Below are positions 17,143 to 26,800 of a stretch of 64,000 nucleotides of DNA, in pieces. The notes beneath the pieces are model-generated. The model worked only from the letters and a program-made list of their open reading frames with translations. It ran no database searches and was not told the origin of the DNA. Position 1 is the stretch's first letter. Each line of letters opens with the position of its first letter. Source of the stretch: Actinomadura sp. DC4 (GTDB lineage: Bacteria > Actinomycetota > Actinomycetes > Streptosporangiales > Streptosporangiaceae); contig NZ_JAUEQY010000011.1 of NCBI RefSeq assembly GCF_030406325.1, forward strand, positions 234,278-298,277, given 5' to 3'. The translations under genes were made by a program, and so were the position numbers.

Positions 17143-18123
17143 TCAACCGCCGCGCGGAGGTGGCCGCCAGTCAAGTGCCGGAGCGTGGTTGAGAATTCTG
17201 CTCTCGAGCTGTTGAAGTGCGGGCCTGGGGTCGATTCCCAGCTCTTCCGCCAGCCGCTTCTGATTGGTCCGCAGGACCGCCAGCGCGTCGGCCTGCCGCC
17301 CGCCTCGGTACAAGGCCAGGCTCAACAGCTCGCAGCCGTACTCACGTAGTGGATGGACCTTCGTGAAGGCCTCGAGTTCGGCCGCGGCGAGCTCGTGGGC
17401 GCCCGTGTCCAGCAACGCCGCGCAGCGCCCCTCGACCACCGACAGGCGCAGCTCCTCCAGCCGCGCCACCTCCGGCGCCACGAGCGTGGCGTCGGCGACC
17501 TCCGCGTAGGCCGGGCCCCGCCACAGCGCCAGTCCCCTCTCGAACTCGGCCAGCGCGCGCTGCGTGTCGCCGCGCTCCATCGCCCGCCAGCCCGCCGTGG
17601 TGCGCTCGTCGAAGCGCTGGGTGTCGACCTCGACGACCCGGCGGTCCAGCAGGTAGCCGCGGCCGCTGGTACGCAGCACCTTCGCCGGCGTCCGCGGCGC
17701 CCGGCAGGGTTCGAGCACCCTCCGCAGATTGGCCACGTACGCCTGCAGTGACGTCCTCGCCGACGGTGGCGGACTCCCGGCCCACAGCCCTTCCACGATC
17801 ACGTCGGCCGGCACCGGCCGGCCCGCCTGGCTGACCAGGAGCGCGAGCAGCGCACGCTGTTTGGGCGCTCCCAGGTCGAGGAGCCGGCCGCCGGCCACCG
17901 CCTCCAAGGGGCCCAGTGCCCGGAACTCCGCCGTGGGCCGCCGTCCGGCGGCGTCCGGGGGGTTTCGTTCTTTGACGAAATACAGTTTGAGTTCGTCGTT
18001 GGCGCGCCGGAGTTCCAGAACTTCACGTTCCAGTTCGGCGATGCGTCGCGCATCTGCGGTTCCCGGCCGGTGGATCCGGCGCCGTGCGGCTCGAAGGGCG
18101 GTTGGTCCGTCGACTGGTTCCAT
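17143..18123 (-). CDS. SARP-family transcriptional activator with N-terminal coiled coil
   Basis: A 326-residue SARP (AfsR/DnrI type). Residues ~65-150 form the OmpR-like winged helix (EFRALGPLEAVAGG, LGAPKQRALLALLVSQAGRP, TSLQAYVANLRRVLEP). Residues ~160-310 are the bacterial transcriptional activation domain (VEVDTQRFDERTTAG through HPLREYGCELLSLALYRGGR and ELGIDPRPALQQLE). SARPs bind direct repeats and activate secondary-metabolite operons. Before them, ~60 residues contain RRIAELEREVLELRRANDEL, a leucine-zipper-like helix closely resembling the C-terminal end of IS3-family OrfA transposases and not part of normal SARPs. The gene sits between dxs and the IspH fusion and is the likely local regulator. 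Confidence 0.85.
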   Translation of the reverse strand: MEPVDGPTALRAARRRIHRPGTADARRIAELEREVLELRRANDELKLYFVKERNPPDAAGRRPTAEFRALGPLEAVAGGRLLDLGAPKQRALLALLVSQAGRPVPADVIVEGLWAGSPPPSARTSLQAYVANLRRVLEPCRAPRTPAKVLRTSGRGYLLDRRVVEVDTQRFDERTTAGWRAMERGDTQRALAEFERGLALWRGPAYAEVADATLVAPEVARLEELRLSVVEGRCAALLDTGAHELAAAELEAFTKVHPLREYGCELLSLALYRGGRQADALAVLRTNQKRLAEELGIDPRPALQQLESRILNHAPALDWRPPPRGG

Positions 18124-18202
18124 TTCGCAAAGCCCCGTTGAATGCCACTCGATCTCATCGGAGTTTCGGCCGTACGGGCGGACAGCTAGTTGCTATCTCG
18201 CG

Positions 18203-18231
18203 ATTTGAACATCGTAGATGGATCTTGTCAA
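18203..18231 (-). promoter_or_regulatory. candidate sigma-70-type promoter for the SARP gene
   Basis: On the minus strand TTGACA (18231-18226) and TCAAAT (18208-18203) are separated by 17 nt, about 80 nt before the SARP ATG. The -35 box is a perfect consensus; the -10 matches only in part. The region 18124-18383 is clearly less GC-rich than its surroundings, as expected for a divergent promoter region. Confidence 0.4.
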
Positions 18232-18319
18232 TCGCTATCCCTTTAGCCTCGCTAATGTCTTGTACGCTGCGAGTCGGGACGCTCACGTGCGGTAGACGAG
18301 GCTGACAATCCATTTGACT

Positions 18320-18336
18320 ATGGGCAATATTTTGTC
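18320..18336 (+). promoter_or_regulatory. candidate operator upstream of dxs
   Basis: ATGGGCAATATTTTGTC lies 48 nt before the dxs ATG and matches the element at 17075-17091 in 15 of 17 positions. The core GGGCAA-N4-TTGTCCC is an imperfect inverted repeat. TTGACT directly precedes it (18314-18319) and could be part of a -35 region, though no good -10 is found at standard spacing, consistent with an activator-dependent promoter. Confidence 0.4.
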
Positions 18337-18383
18337 CCCGGCGCCTACTTGCCCCATTCGGCCGGGACCAGGAGCGTTGCCGT

Positions 18384-20291
18384 ATGACACTCCTTGATTC
18401 ACTCCGTGGCCCGCAGGATCTGAAGAACCTGGCGCCGGGTGACCTGGTCGCCCTGGCGGCGGAGATCCGGGAGCGGCTGATCTCGACGGTGTCGGCGAAC
18501 AGCGGCCACCTGGGGCCGAACCTCGGGGTGGTCGAGCTGACCATCGCCCTGCACCGTGTCTTCGACTCGCCACGCGATCCGTTCGTCTTCGACACGGGCC
18601 ATCAGTCGTACGTGCACAAGCTCCTGACCGGCCGGCAGGCCGAGTTCGCCACGCTGCGCCGGCCGGGTGGCATGTCGGGATACCCGAGCCGCGCCGAGTC
18701 GCCGCACGACCACGTGGAGAACTCCCACGCGTCGACGTCGTTGTCCTACGCGGACGGGCTGGCGAAGGCGTTCCGGCTGCGGGGGGAGCGGGACCGTACG
18801 GCGGTGGCCGTCATCGGCGACGGCGGGCTGACCGGGGGGATGGCGTGGGAGGCGCTGAACAACATCGCGGCGTCCAGGACGAACCGCGTCGTGGTCGTCG
18901 TCAACGACAACGGCCGTTCGTACTCGCCGACTCACGGGGCGATCGCCACGCACCTGGCCCAGGTACGGACGACGCAGCGGTACGAGAGCGTCCTCGACGC
19001 CATCAGGACGACACTGTCACCGGCCCCGTTGATCGGCGCGCCGCTGTACGAGGCGCTGCACGGGATCAAGAAGGGGCTGAAGGACATGCTCGCGCCGCAG
19101 ATGATGTTCGAGGACCTGGGCCTGAAGTACGTCGGCCCGATCGACGGCTGCGACGAGACCGCCGTGGAGCAGGCGCTCCGGCAGGCGCGGGGCTTCGGCG
19201 GCCCGGTGATCGTGCACGTACTGACCCGCAAGGGCCACGGGTACGCGCCGGCGGAGAACAATGACGAGGACCGCCTGCACCAGGTCGCGGCGGGTACGGA
19301 CCCGCTGACCGGGGCCCCGGTGAAGGCGCCCGCACGTACCTGGTCCCACGTGTTCGCCGACGAGCTCCTGCGGCTCGGCGGCCTGCAGGAGAACGTGGTC
19401 GCGATCACCGCGGCGATGCTGCACCCGACCGGCCTCGCGCCGTTCGCCGCGGCCCATCCGGACCGGGTCTTCGACGTGGGCATCGCGGAGCAGCACGCGG
19501 TGACGAGCGCCGCCGGGATGGCGATGGGCGGCCTGCACCCGGTGGTGGCGCTGTACTCCACCTTCCTGAACCGCGCGTTCGACCAGATGCTGATGGACGT
19601 GGCCCTGCACCGGCTGCCGGTGACGTTCGTACTGGACCGCGCGGGAGTGACCGGCCCGGACGGCGCGAGCCACCACGGCATGTGGGACGGCTCGATCAGC
19701 CAGCTCGTCCCGGGCCTGCGGGTCGCCGCCCCGAGGGACGCCACGCGCCTGGCCGAGCTCCTCGCCGAGGCGCTGGCCGACTCCACCGGCCCGACGATGC
19801 TCCGCTACCCGAAGGCACCGGCCGGCGACGAGATCCCGGGCGTCGGGAGACTCGGCGAAATGGACGTGGTGGCCTCGCCCCGCGAGGACCTGCCGGTGGA
19901 CGTACTCCTGGTCGGCGCGGGCGTGATGGCGGGTGTGTGCGTGGACGCGGCGTCCCGCCTGGCCGACCAGGGCATCGGCGCCCTCGCCGTCGACCCCAGG
20001 TGGGTGAAACCGGTGGACCCGGCGTTGGCCTCGGCGGCGAGCGGCGTACGGCTGGTGGTGACGGTCGAGGACAACGGCATCGCGGGCGGCTTCGGCGAGG
20101 CGGTCACCCGAGCGCTACGCGAGGCCGGAGTCCGTACCCCCGTACTGCCCTTCGGTCTCGCCCAGGAGTTCCTGACCCACGACACGAGGTCCGGCATCCT
20201 GGAAGACGCCGGACTGACCGGCCGGCACATCGCCAGATCGGTGACCGAAGCCGTCTCCGACCGAGGCCGCCAGAGCCCGGCGATCGCCTGA
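18384..20291 (+). CDS. dxs: 1-deoxy-D-xylulose-5-phosphate synthase
   Basis: A 635-residue thiamine-diphosphate enzyme making DXP from pyruvate and glyceraldehyde-3-phosphate, the entry step of the MEP pathway. Features: [20 protein letters not shown] near residue 40, the TPP/Mg site [16 protein letters not shown] (~150-165), [15 protein letters not shown], the transketolase pyrimidine domain with [17 protein letters not shown], and [15 protein letters not shown]. Length is as expected. The ATG at 18384 follows a CAGGAG Shine-Dalgarno (18369-18374). Together with the leftward ispG/IspH-synthase unit it would raise isoprenoid precursor supply; no terpene cyclase is nearby. Confidence 0.95.
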   Translation: MTLLDSLRGPQDLKNLAPGDLVALAAEIRERLISTVSANSGHLGPNLGVVELTIALHRVFDSPRDPFVFDTGHQSYVHKLLTGRQAEFATLRRPGGMSGYPSRAESPHDHVENSHASTSLSYADGLAKAFRLRGERDRTAVAVIGDGGLTGGMAWEALNNIAASRTNRVVVVVNDNGRSYSPTHGAIATHLAQVRTTQRYESVLDAIRTTLSPAPLIGAPLYEALHGIKKGLKDMLAPQMMFEDLGLKYVGPIDGCDETAVEQALRQARGFGGPVIVHVLTRKGHGYAPAENNDEDRLHQVAAGTDPLTGAPVKAPARTWSHVFADELLRLGGLQENVVAITAAMLHPTGLAPFAAAHPDRVFDVGIAEQHAVTSAAGMAMGGLHPVVALYSTFLNRAFDQMLMDVALHRLPVTFVLDRAGVTGPDGASHHGMWDGSISQLVPGLRVAAPRDATRLAELLAEALADSTGPTMLRYPKAPAGDEIPGVGRLGEMDVVASPREDLPVDVLLVGAGVMAGVCVDAASRLADQGIGALAVDPRWVKPVDPALASAASGVRLVVTVEDNGIAGGFGEAVTRALREAGVRTPVLPFGLAQEFLTHDTRSGILEDAGLTGRHIARSVTEAVSDRGRQSPAIA

Positions 20292-20298
20292 CCCGTCG

Positions 20299-21180
20299 TC
20301 AGGCCGCGCGAGCGGGCGCACGAAACACCTCACGCGCGTGCCAGGCGATGTGCGCGTCGTCGAGCCCGGGGAACGCGGCCTGCGGCGAGAAGACCCGCCG
20401 ACCGGCGAGCGTGTGAACCTGGTCGCGAGCGGCCGGCCCGCGGCCGACGTAGTGCGCCGAGACGTTCACCCGCCGGTCACCGGTCATCCCGAGTACACCC
20501 TTGTCGAAGAGCTTGTGGTGCAGCGCACACAGACAGATGCCGTTCGTGACCTCATCGGGCCCCTCGAACGCCCACCACCGCACGTGCGCGGCGTCGAGCC
20601 CGACCGCGCTCCCGTTCAGCCAGCCGTCGTACCCGCAGAACGCGCACTGGTACTCATAGGCGACCATCACCTGCGCACGGAAGGCGGGGTCGCGCCGACG
20701 CGGGAACCGCGCTCCGGCGAGCTCGACCGCCTCCAGATCGAGCCCGGCCGCCGTGCAGATGTCCTCATGCAGGGACGGTTCGAAGTTGACGTCGAGAATG
20801 GCGCGGCCGAGCTGCGACAACAGGTGTGGATCGTGGCGCAGCGCCGCGACCAGCTCAGTCGTCAGGCGGCCCCGCGCGGCCTGACTCCGCAGCGCCCCGA
20901 CGCGAGGTCCGGGGCTCTCCCCTCCAGCGGCGGTGCGCACCTCCCACAGCCCGTCACTGGTGAGGTGGTGGAAGGGATAGGCGGGGCTGGTCGTACGGGG
21001 CGGCCCGAACTCTCGCAGCAGGCCGGCGAGATGTTCCTCGGCCTCGCTGTAGAGAATCGAAGAGTCGCCGTTCCGCTGGAAGTGCCCGAGCGCGTACAGC
21101 AGGAGGAGGGGCTTGTGCGACGCCCGCTCCCCACCACGCGACCATTGCCGGACGTGCGTGACGCGCTCGACCCACTCCAC
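20299..21180 (-). CDS. probable phosphorothioate-DNA-binding HNH restriction endonuclease
   Basis: A 293-residue type IV restriction protein. Residues 1 to ~155 resemble the sulfur-binding domain of ScoMcrA/SprMcrA-like enzymes: WSRGGERASHKPLLLLYALG and SPAYPFHHLTSDGLWEVRT. Residues ~165-240 form a Cys-coordinated HNH domain: CAFCGYDG (C179, C182), LDAAHVRWW (H199), NGICLCALHHKLFDKG (N213, C216, H221, H222). Such enzymes cut DNA carrying dnd-type phosphorothioate modification and so exclude modified foreign DNA. The GTG at 21180 is chosen because longer in-frame starts would intrude into the preceding MFS gene. No dnd modification genes are in the window, as expected for a restriction enzyme attacking modified DNA. 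Confidence 0.75.
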   Translation of the reverse strand: MEWVERVTHVRQWSRGGERASHKPLLLLYALGHFQRNGDSSILYSEAEEHLAGLLREFGPPRTTSPAYPFHHLTSDGLWEVRTAAGGESPGPRVGALRSQAARGRLTTELVAALRHDPHLLSQLGRAILDVNFEPSLHEDICTAAGLDLEAVELAGARFPRRRDPAFRAQVMVAYEYQCAFCGYDGWLNGSAVGLDAAHVRWWAFEGPDEVTNGICLCALHHKLFDKGVLGMTGDRRVNVSAHYVGRGPAARDQVHTLAGRRVFSPQAAFPGLDDAHIAWHAREVFRAPARAA

Positions 21181-21208
21181 GCCGGCAGCGTACGGGAGCG
21201 GGCGATTG

Positions 21209-22483
21209 TCATCGACTGCTCGTCGCCTTCGCGTTCGGGGGATCGGCGGGCTCATAAGAAAGGTCGCGCTTCGCCTCTTTTCTCGGGATCAAGGCATATG
21301 TGGCCAACGCGGAGAGCAGGGACGTGGCGGCCGCCACCACGAAGGCGGCGGACAGGGACCAGCTGACGAGCAGGCCGCCGATGGCCGAGCCGATGGGCAG
21401 GCCGGCCATGTTCAGGCTGAACGACACGGCGAGGATGCGGCCCAGCCAGCCCGGGTCGGCGCGGCGTTGCCGCAGCGTGAGCACCCCCACGTCGAGAGGC
21501 CCTTCGAGAAGCCCGACCACCGCCAGCCCTGCCGCCAGACCGGCCACCCCGAACGCGGCGCTCACCGGAAAGATCACGACGCCGGTGGCCAGCGCGCTCG
21601 CGCCGATCACCAGGCGTTCGCGGCCCAGGGTCCGTACGCGGCCCGTCACCAGGGCGCCGACCACCCCGGCCAGTCCCGCAGAGGCCCACAGCAGGCCGGT
21701 GACCGCGTCGGTGGACGCCCCGCCGACCGGGTGCCTGACCACGTAGACCGGTACGGCGACGACCAGCACCCCCCAGCTCGCCTGGTACAGGGAGTACGCG
21801 ACGGCCAGGCCGCGCAGCGTACGGTGGCGTACCAGGTACCCCAGCCCCGCCGCCGCCTCGCGCAGCAGCGTCCCGGACGGCGCGGAGACGGCGGGCCACG
21901 TCAGGCTCCCCACCGCGAGCAGGCTCAGCGCGCCGGCCCCGTACAGCGCGGCGATGACCACCATGGTCGGGTCCGCCCCGGTCAGCGCGAACAACGGGCC
22001 GACCAGGAACGGCCCCAGCACGTTGATCAGCGCGTAGCTGCCCGTGTCGAGGGCGTTGGCCTGGTCGAGGGCGTTGGCGGGCACCAGCCGCGGGATGAGC
22101 GCGCGGATGCCCGCGGCGCTCAGCGGGCTCGTCAGGGAGTACGCGACCGTCAGCGTCAGCAGCAGCGGCGCGCCCATCACTCCCATCCGGCTGAACACGA
22201 CCAGCAAGGACAGCAGCATCGCGCTCGCCGCCAGGTCGATCGTGATCGCCACCGCCTCGCCCGTACGGTCGAGCAAGGCTCCCGCGATGGGGCTGATGGC
22301 GAAGCCCGGGGCGATCGAGGCGAACGCCACCCAGCCGGCCAGGACCGCCGAGTGAAAGTGGGCGAGGACGTACAGGACGATCGCCAGTCCGAACATCCGC
22401 CCGGCCAGCCGCGCGACGCAGGCCGACAGCAGCAGGCCGGGCAGACGTGGAACGGCCATGACCTCCCGGTACGTGAGGCTCAC
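21209..22483 (-). CDS. MFS transporter, probable exporter
   Basis: A 424-residue major facilitator superfamily protein with about 12 hydrophobic segments. It begins MSLTYREVMAVPRLPGLLLS and has a conserved loop GALLDRTGEAVAI after TM2 and a LGRERLVIG loop in the second half. The family includes drug and metabolite exporters, and the context suggests export of the neighbouring NRPS product or self-resistance. The GTG at 22483 overlaps the aminotransferase stop (GTGA), so it is translationally coupled to that gene. The open frame extends further upstream but would lie inside the aminotransferase gene. Confidence 0.88.
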   Translation of the reverse strand: MSLTYREVMAVPRLPGLLLSACVARLAGRMFGLAIVLYVLAHFHSAVLAGWVAFASIAPGFAISPIAGALLDRTGEAVAITIDLAASAMLLSLLVVFSRMGVMGAPLLLTLTVAYSLTSPLSAAGIRALIPRLVPANALDQANALDTGSYALINVLGPFLVGPLFALTGADPTMVVIAALYGAGALSLLAVGSLTWPAVSAPSGTLLREAAAGLGYLVRHRTLRGLAVAYSLYQASWGVLVVAVPVYVVRHPVGGASTDAVTGLLWASAGLAGVVGALVTGRVRTLGRERLVIGASALATGVVIFPVSAAFGVAGLAAGLAVVGLLEGPLDVGVLTLRQRRADPGWLGRILAVSFSLNMAGLPIGSAIGGLLVSWSLSAAFVVAAATSLLSALATYALIPRKEAKRDLSYEPADPPNAKATSSR

Positions 22484-23799
22484 TCCGCGCCCCTCGTGAG
22501 CGCGGTGAACGCCTCCCGCAGGCGCGCGAGCTGCCCGGCGACATGCGGCAGCCCCGTCGGGTCCGCGGAACGCAGCGAGGCCCACTGCTCGTCCGCGGTG
22601 AGCCCGTAGAGCTGGCTGGTCGCGGCGCGAAACCGCAGGCCGCCGGGCTCGTCGCCGAAGTGGTGCCCGCCCAGGACCCCGATCCCCCAGCGGTCGAGAA
22701 GGTAGGACTGCAGGCCCGCCGCGTCGACGATGCCCTTGGCCGCCAGGACCGCGCGGACCGGCTCGAAGTCCGGATAGACGTAGAAACCACCCTGCGGCGG
22801 GTTGCAGCGGGCACCGGCCGCGACGACCGCGCGGTGTACGGCGGCGGCCACCGTTCCGTGCAGGCGGGCGCTCGCCTCCAGGTGCTCGACGATCTCCGGT
22901 GGCTCGGAGAACGCGTACGCCGCGACCTCCTGCATGGGCGCGGCGACCGTCGACCACACCTCGCTGCCGACCGCGAGCACCTTGGCGCGAAGATCATGAC
23001 CCCACGCGCCCGGGGGGAACCGCGCCACCCCGATGCGCCAGCCGCCCAGCGCGAGGTTCTTGCTCAGCCCGGTCACGACGACCGTACGGGCGGGCAGCAC
23101 CTCGGCCGCGCTGAGGTACGGGACCGCCGGGTCGTGCCTGATGTCGCGGTAGATCTCGTCGGACAGGACGACCAGGCCCTCGGCCTCGGCCACCGCGCAG
23201 ACGCGGCGTACCGTCTCCGGCGCGGCCGTCGTACCGGTCGGGTTGTCCGGCACGGTCAGGATGACGATCCTCGGGTCTTCGCCGCGCCGGCGGGCCTCGG
23301 TGATCCTCTCGCGGAGAAGCGACGGGTCGGGGACGCCGCCGCAGTCGGCCGGTACGGGTACGCCGATCACCCGGCGCCCGGCGAAGAGCGTCTGTGCCGC
23401 GTAGCTCACCCAGCACGGCTGCGGCAGGACCACGTCACCGGGCAGGGCGGCGATCAGCGCGAACAGCGCGGCCTTGCTCCCGGGCGCGATCACGATCTGG
23501 TCCGGCGCGGTGGGCAGCCGGCGGCGGCCGAAGTATCCGGCGCCCGCCCGCAGCACGCTCTCCCCGCCCGCGACGGGCCCGTACGAATGGGCCTCCGCCG
23601 CGGTGGCCAGCCGGTCGACCAGCGCGGGGTGCACCGGAAGCCGCGACTCCCCGAGCCCGAGGTGCACGACGCGTTCCCCGGCGGCGATCCGGCGGGACAG
23701 CCGCTGGTCCAGTGCGAGGTTGGGCGACACCCCGCGCGGCAGGACCATCACGGGGGCACGCGAGAGGCTTTCCCGCAGGCAGATATCAACGATCGACAT
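22480..23799 (-). CDS. PLP-dependent class I/II aminotransferase
   Basis: A 439-residue fold-type I aminotransferase. VPDNPTGT (183-190) is the substrate-side asparagine region, SDEIYRDI (213-220) holds the PLP-binding Asp/Tyr, and GLSKNLALGGWRIG has the Schiff-base Lys247. The start lies 15 nt after the NRPS stop behind an AGGGGAAAA Shine-Dalgarno; the stop overlaps the MFS start. Its position between NRPS and exporter suggests it supplies or modifies a non-standard amino acid for the peptide. The substrate cannot be told from sequence. Confidence 0.88.
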   Translation of the reverse strand: MSIVDICLRESLSRAPVMVLPRGVSPNLALDQRLSRRIAAGERVVHLGLGESRLPVHPALVDRLATAAEAHSYGPVAGGESVLRAGAGYFGRRRLPTAPDQIVIAPGSKAALFALIAALPGDVVLPQPCWVSYAAQTLFAGRRVIGVPVPADCGGVPDPSLLRERITEARRRGEDPRIVILTVPDNPTGTTAAPETVRRVCAVAEAEGLVVLSDEIYRDIRHDPAVPYLSAAEVLPARTVVVTGLSKNLALGGWRIGVARFPPGAWGHDLRAKVLAVGSEVWSTVAAPMQEVAAYAFSEPPEIVEHLEASARLHGTVAAAVHRAVVAAGARCNPPQGGFYVYPDFEPVRAVLAAKGIVDAAGLQSYLLDRWGIGVLGGHHFGDEPGGLRFRAATSQLYGLTADEQWASLRSADPTGLPHVAGQLARLREAFTALTRGAE

Positions 23800-23814
23800 G
23801 AGTTTTCCCCTACG

Positions 23815-26800
23815 TCAGAGCCCGAGGCGCCGGGCGAGAACACGTCCGATTTCCCGCAGCGGACCGGGGTCCGTCATCGACGCGTGCCGAGCGTTGACGT
23901 CGTGCCGGACGACCTCTCCGGTGATGTACGGACGCGTCGCCGCGACCCGCGGCTCCTGTTCTTCTTCGAGCTCCGCGACGAACAGCAGAGCGTCGCCGTG
24001 GAAAGGCCGCGGAACATGGTCGAACGCCATACGCGACAAGTGGGTGTACGTATCGAGAATCGCCTCGGCGGTGGGCCGGTCGAAATGCGCCAGCGACCCG
24101 CCGGTCGCCTTGAGAATGGCGTCGCGGTCCGGTTCCGTACCGGACAGGCCGAATTGCTCGGCGAACTGCGCGAGGATCTCCTCTTCGCTCCTCGCCTGCC
24201 CCGGCCGGTGGCCGGGAAAGGCGTCGAGCAGACCGAGCAGAGAGACCTGCTCGCCGAGTTCCTGGAGTTCGGCCGCGATCTCATGGACGAGCAGCCCGCC
24301 GATCGACCAGCCGAGCAGGGCGTACGGGCCGGTCGGCTGGATCGCCCGGATCCGCTCCAGGTGCTCCGCCGCCAGCCGCCGTACCGACAGGTCCGGGCCG
24401 CCGTTCACGCTGGGCGCCTGCAGCCCGACGATGGGCTGGTCGGCGCCGAGGTGCTGGATGAGGCCCGCGTAGCCCCAGCTCAGGCCACCCGCCGGATGGA
24501 CGCAGAAGAGCGGGGGGCGGGTGCCGCGCGACTGCAGCGGGAGGACGGCGCCCAGCGCCTCCTTGGACCCCGTGTCTGACAGGTTGCGGGCGAGGCCGGC
24601 GATGGTCGGGGTCTCGAACAGCGCGCGTATCGGGAGGTCGATGCCGAGAGTGGCGCGGATCCGGCTGATGAGGCGGGTGGCCAGGAGCGAGTGGCCGCCG
24701 AGGTCGAAGAAGTCGTCGTCGATGCCGATGCGGTCGAGGTGGAGCGCCTCGGCGAAGAGGTGGGCGAGGGTCTCCTCGTGCGGAGTGCGTGAGTGCCGGT
24801 CGGTGACCGCGAACTCCGGTGCGGGCAGCGCCGTGCGGTCGATCTTCCCGTTGGGGGTGAGCGGAAAGGCGTCGAGGACCACGACGGCGGCGGGCGTCAT
24901 GTAGTCGGGGAGCAGCCGCGAGAGCTCTTGGCGCAGCCGTACCGGGTCGGCGGTGACGTTCTCGTCGGGGACGACGTACGCGGTGAGCCGCTGGTCGCCG
25001 GGCTGGTCCTCGCGGACGACCACCACGGCCTGGGCGACGCTCGGCTGGGCGGTGAGCGCGGTCTGGATCTCGCCGAGCTCGATACGGTAACCGCGGACCT
25101 TGACCTGGTGGTCCGTACGCCCGACGAACTCCAGGTTCGCCCCGGCGTTCCACCGGGCGAGGTCGCCCGTACGGTACATGCGCTCGCCGGGCCCGCCGTA
25201 CGGGCAGGCGACGAACCGTTCCGCGGACAGCGCGGGGCGGCCGAAGTAGCCGCGGGCGAGCCCGGCACCGGCGATGTACAGCTCACCGGCCACGCCGGGC
25301 GGCACGGGCCGCAGACGATCGTCCAGTACGTAGACCCGCGTGTTGTCCAGCGGCCGCCCGATCGGCAGCGCGCCGCGCAGGTAGTCGGTGTGGCGTACGC
25401 GGTGGCGCGTGGCGAACGCCGTGATCTCCGTCGGCCCGTACACGTCGACGATCGTCGTGTCCGGGCACGCGTCCATCACCCGGCGCACGGTCGGGGGCGG
25501 CACGACGTCGCCGCCGATCCACGCCTCCCGTACGCCCGCGAGGCACTCGGGCCGCTCGGCCATGAGCATGAACAGCCCGGCGGTCAGCCACAGCGCCGTC
25601 ACTCCGTGCCGCCGGACGACGCGCGCCAGCGTCGCCGGCTCCAGGTCGCCCGGCGGCGCGACGACGACCTGCCCGCCCGACAGCAGCGGCACCCACAGCT
25701 CGTACGTCGAGGCGTCGAAGTTGAGCGGGGAGTGCAGCAGGATCCGCTCGTGGGCTCCGTTGCGCCAGGACCGGTCGGCGGCCAGGGCGACCACGTCGGC
25801 GTGCGTCGCCGCGACCCCCTTCGGCGCGCCCGTCGACCCCGACGTGAACACCACGTAGGCCAGCTGGTCGCCGTGGACGGTGACGCCGGGGTCGGACTCC
25901 GCGCCCGCGCCGGGCTCGTCGACCAGAACCGCCTCGGCGCGGTCGGTCGGCACGCGCGCGATGGTGTCCCGGTCGGTCACCAGCAACCGCGCGTCGGTCT
26001 GCTCCATGACCAGCCGCATCCGGGCCTCCGGATACCGCAGGTCGATCGGGAGGTACGCGGCGCCGGTCTTGGTGATCGCGAGTACGGCGACGACGAGCTC
26101 GGCCGAGCGGGGAAGCGCGAGGGCGACGACCTTCTCGGGGCCCGCGCCGCGTTCGATCAGGTGGTGGGCGAGCCGGTTGGCGCGGGCGCTCAGCTCGGCG
26201 TACGTCAGGGTGACGTCGTCGGAGACGACGGCGGGGGCGTCCGGCGTACGAGCGGCCTGGGCTTCGAACAGGCGGGGAAGGGCGGCGTTCGCGACGGGCC
26301 GGGTGGTGTCGTTCCACTCGTGGAGGAGCCGGTGGCGCTCGGGCGGGGTGAGCACGTCGAGGTCGCCGATCGGGACGTCGGGGTCGGCGACGACCTGCTC
26401 CAGTATCCGTTCCAGCCGCTCGGCCACGGCCTCGACGGTGCTGCGGTCGAACAGGTCCGTGGCGTACTCGATCACGCCGCCGATCCCGGCCGGGGACCCG
26501 TCACGACGCGGCTCTTCGGTGAGGTTGAGGAACAGGTCGAACTTGGCGATGCCGAGGTCCACCCGCTCTTCGGCGACGCGGAGACCGGGCAGCTCGAAGC
26601 GCGCGGCCGCGTTGTTGTCCAGGGCGATCATCACCTGGAACAGCGGGTTGTAGGCGGCCGACCGGGCCGGGCCGACCGCCTCGACGAGCCGTTCGAAGGG
26701 AAGGTCCTGGTTCTGGTACGCGCGGAGCGTGGTCTCGCGGGTGCGGTGGACGAGCCGGGCGAAGGTGGGGTTTCCGGCGGTGCTGGTGCGCAGGACCAGG

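Noticed and set aside
17029..17146. N-terminal extension of the IspH fusion protein from the TTG at 17146
   Set aside because: The extra 39 residues have no IspH similarity, no Shine-Dalgarno precedes the TTG, and the stretch is AT-rich and contains the element shared with the dxs promoter. Not fully excluded because TTG overlaps the SARP stop.
17962..18060. Insertion-sequence (IS3) remnant inferred from the OrfA-like helix
   Set aside because: No inverted ends, no OrfB and no target duplication are visible; the helix is continuous with the SARP frame, so it is described as a domain of that gene.
21180..21255. Longer start for the HNH endonuclease at 21255
   Set aside because: It would overlap the end of the MFS gene by 47 nt and add a basic tail without similarity to the sulfur-binding domain.
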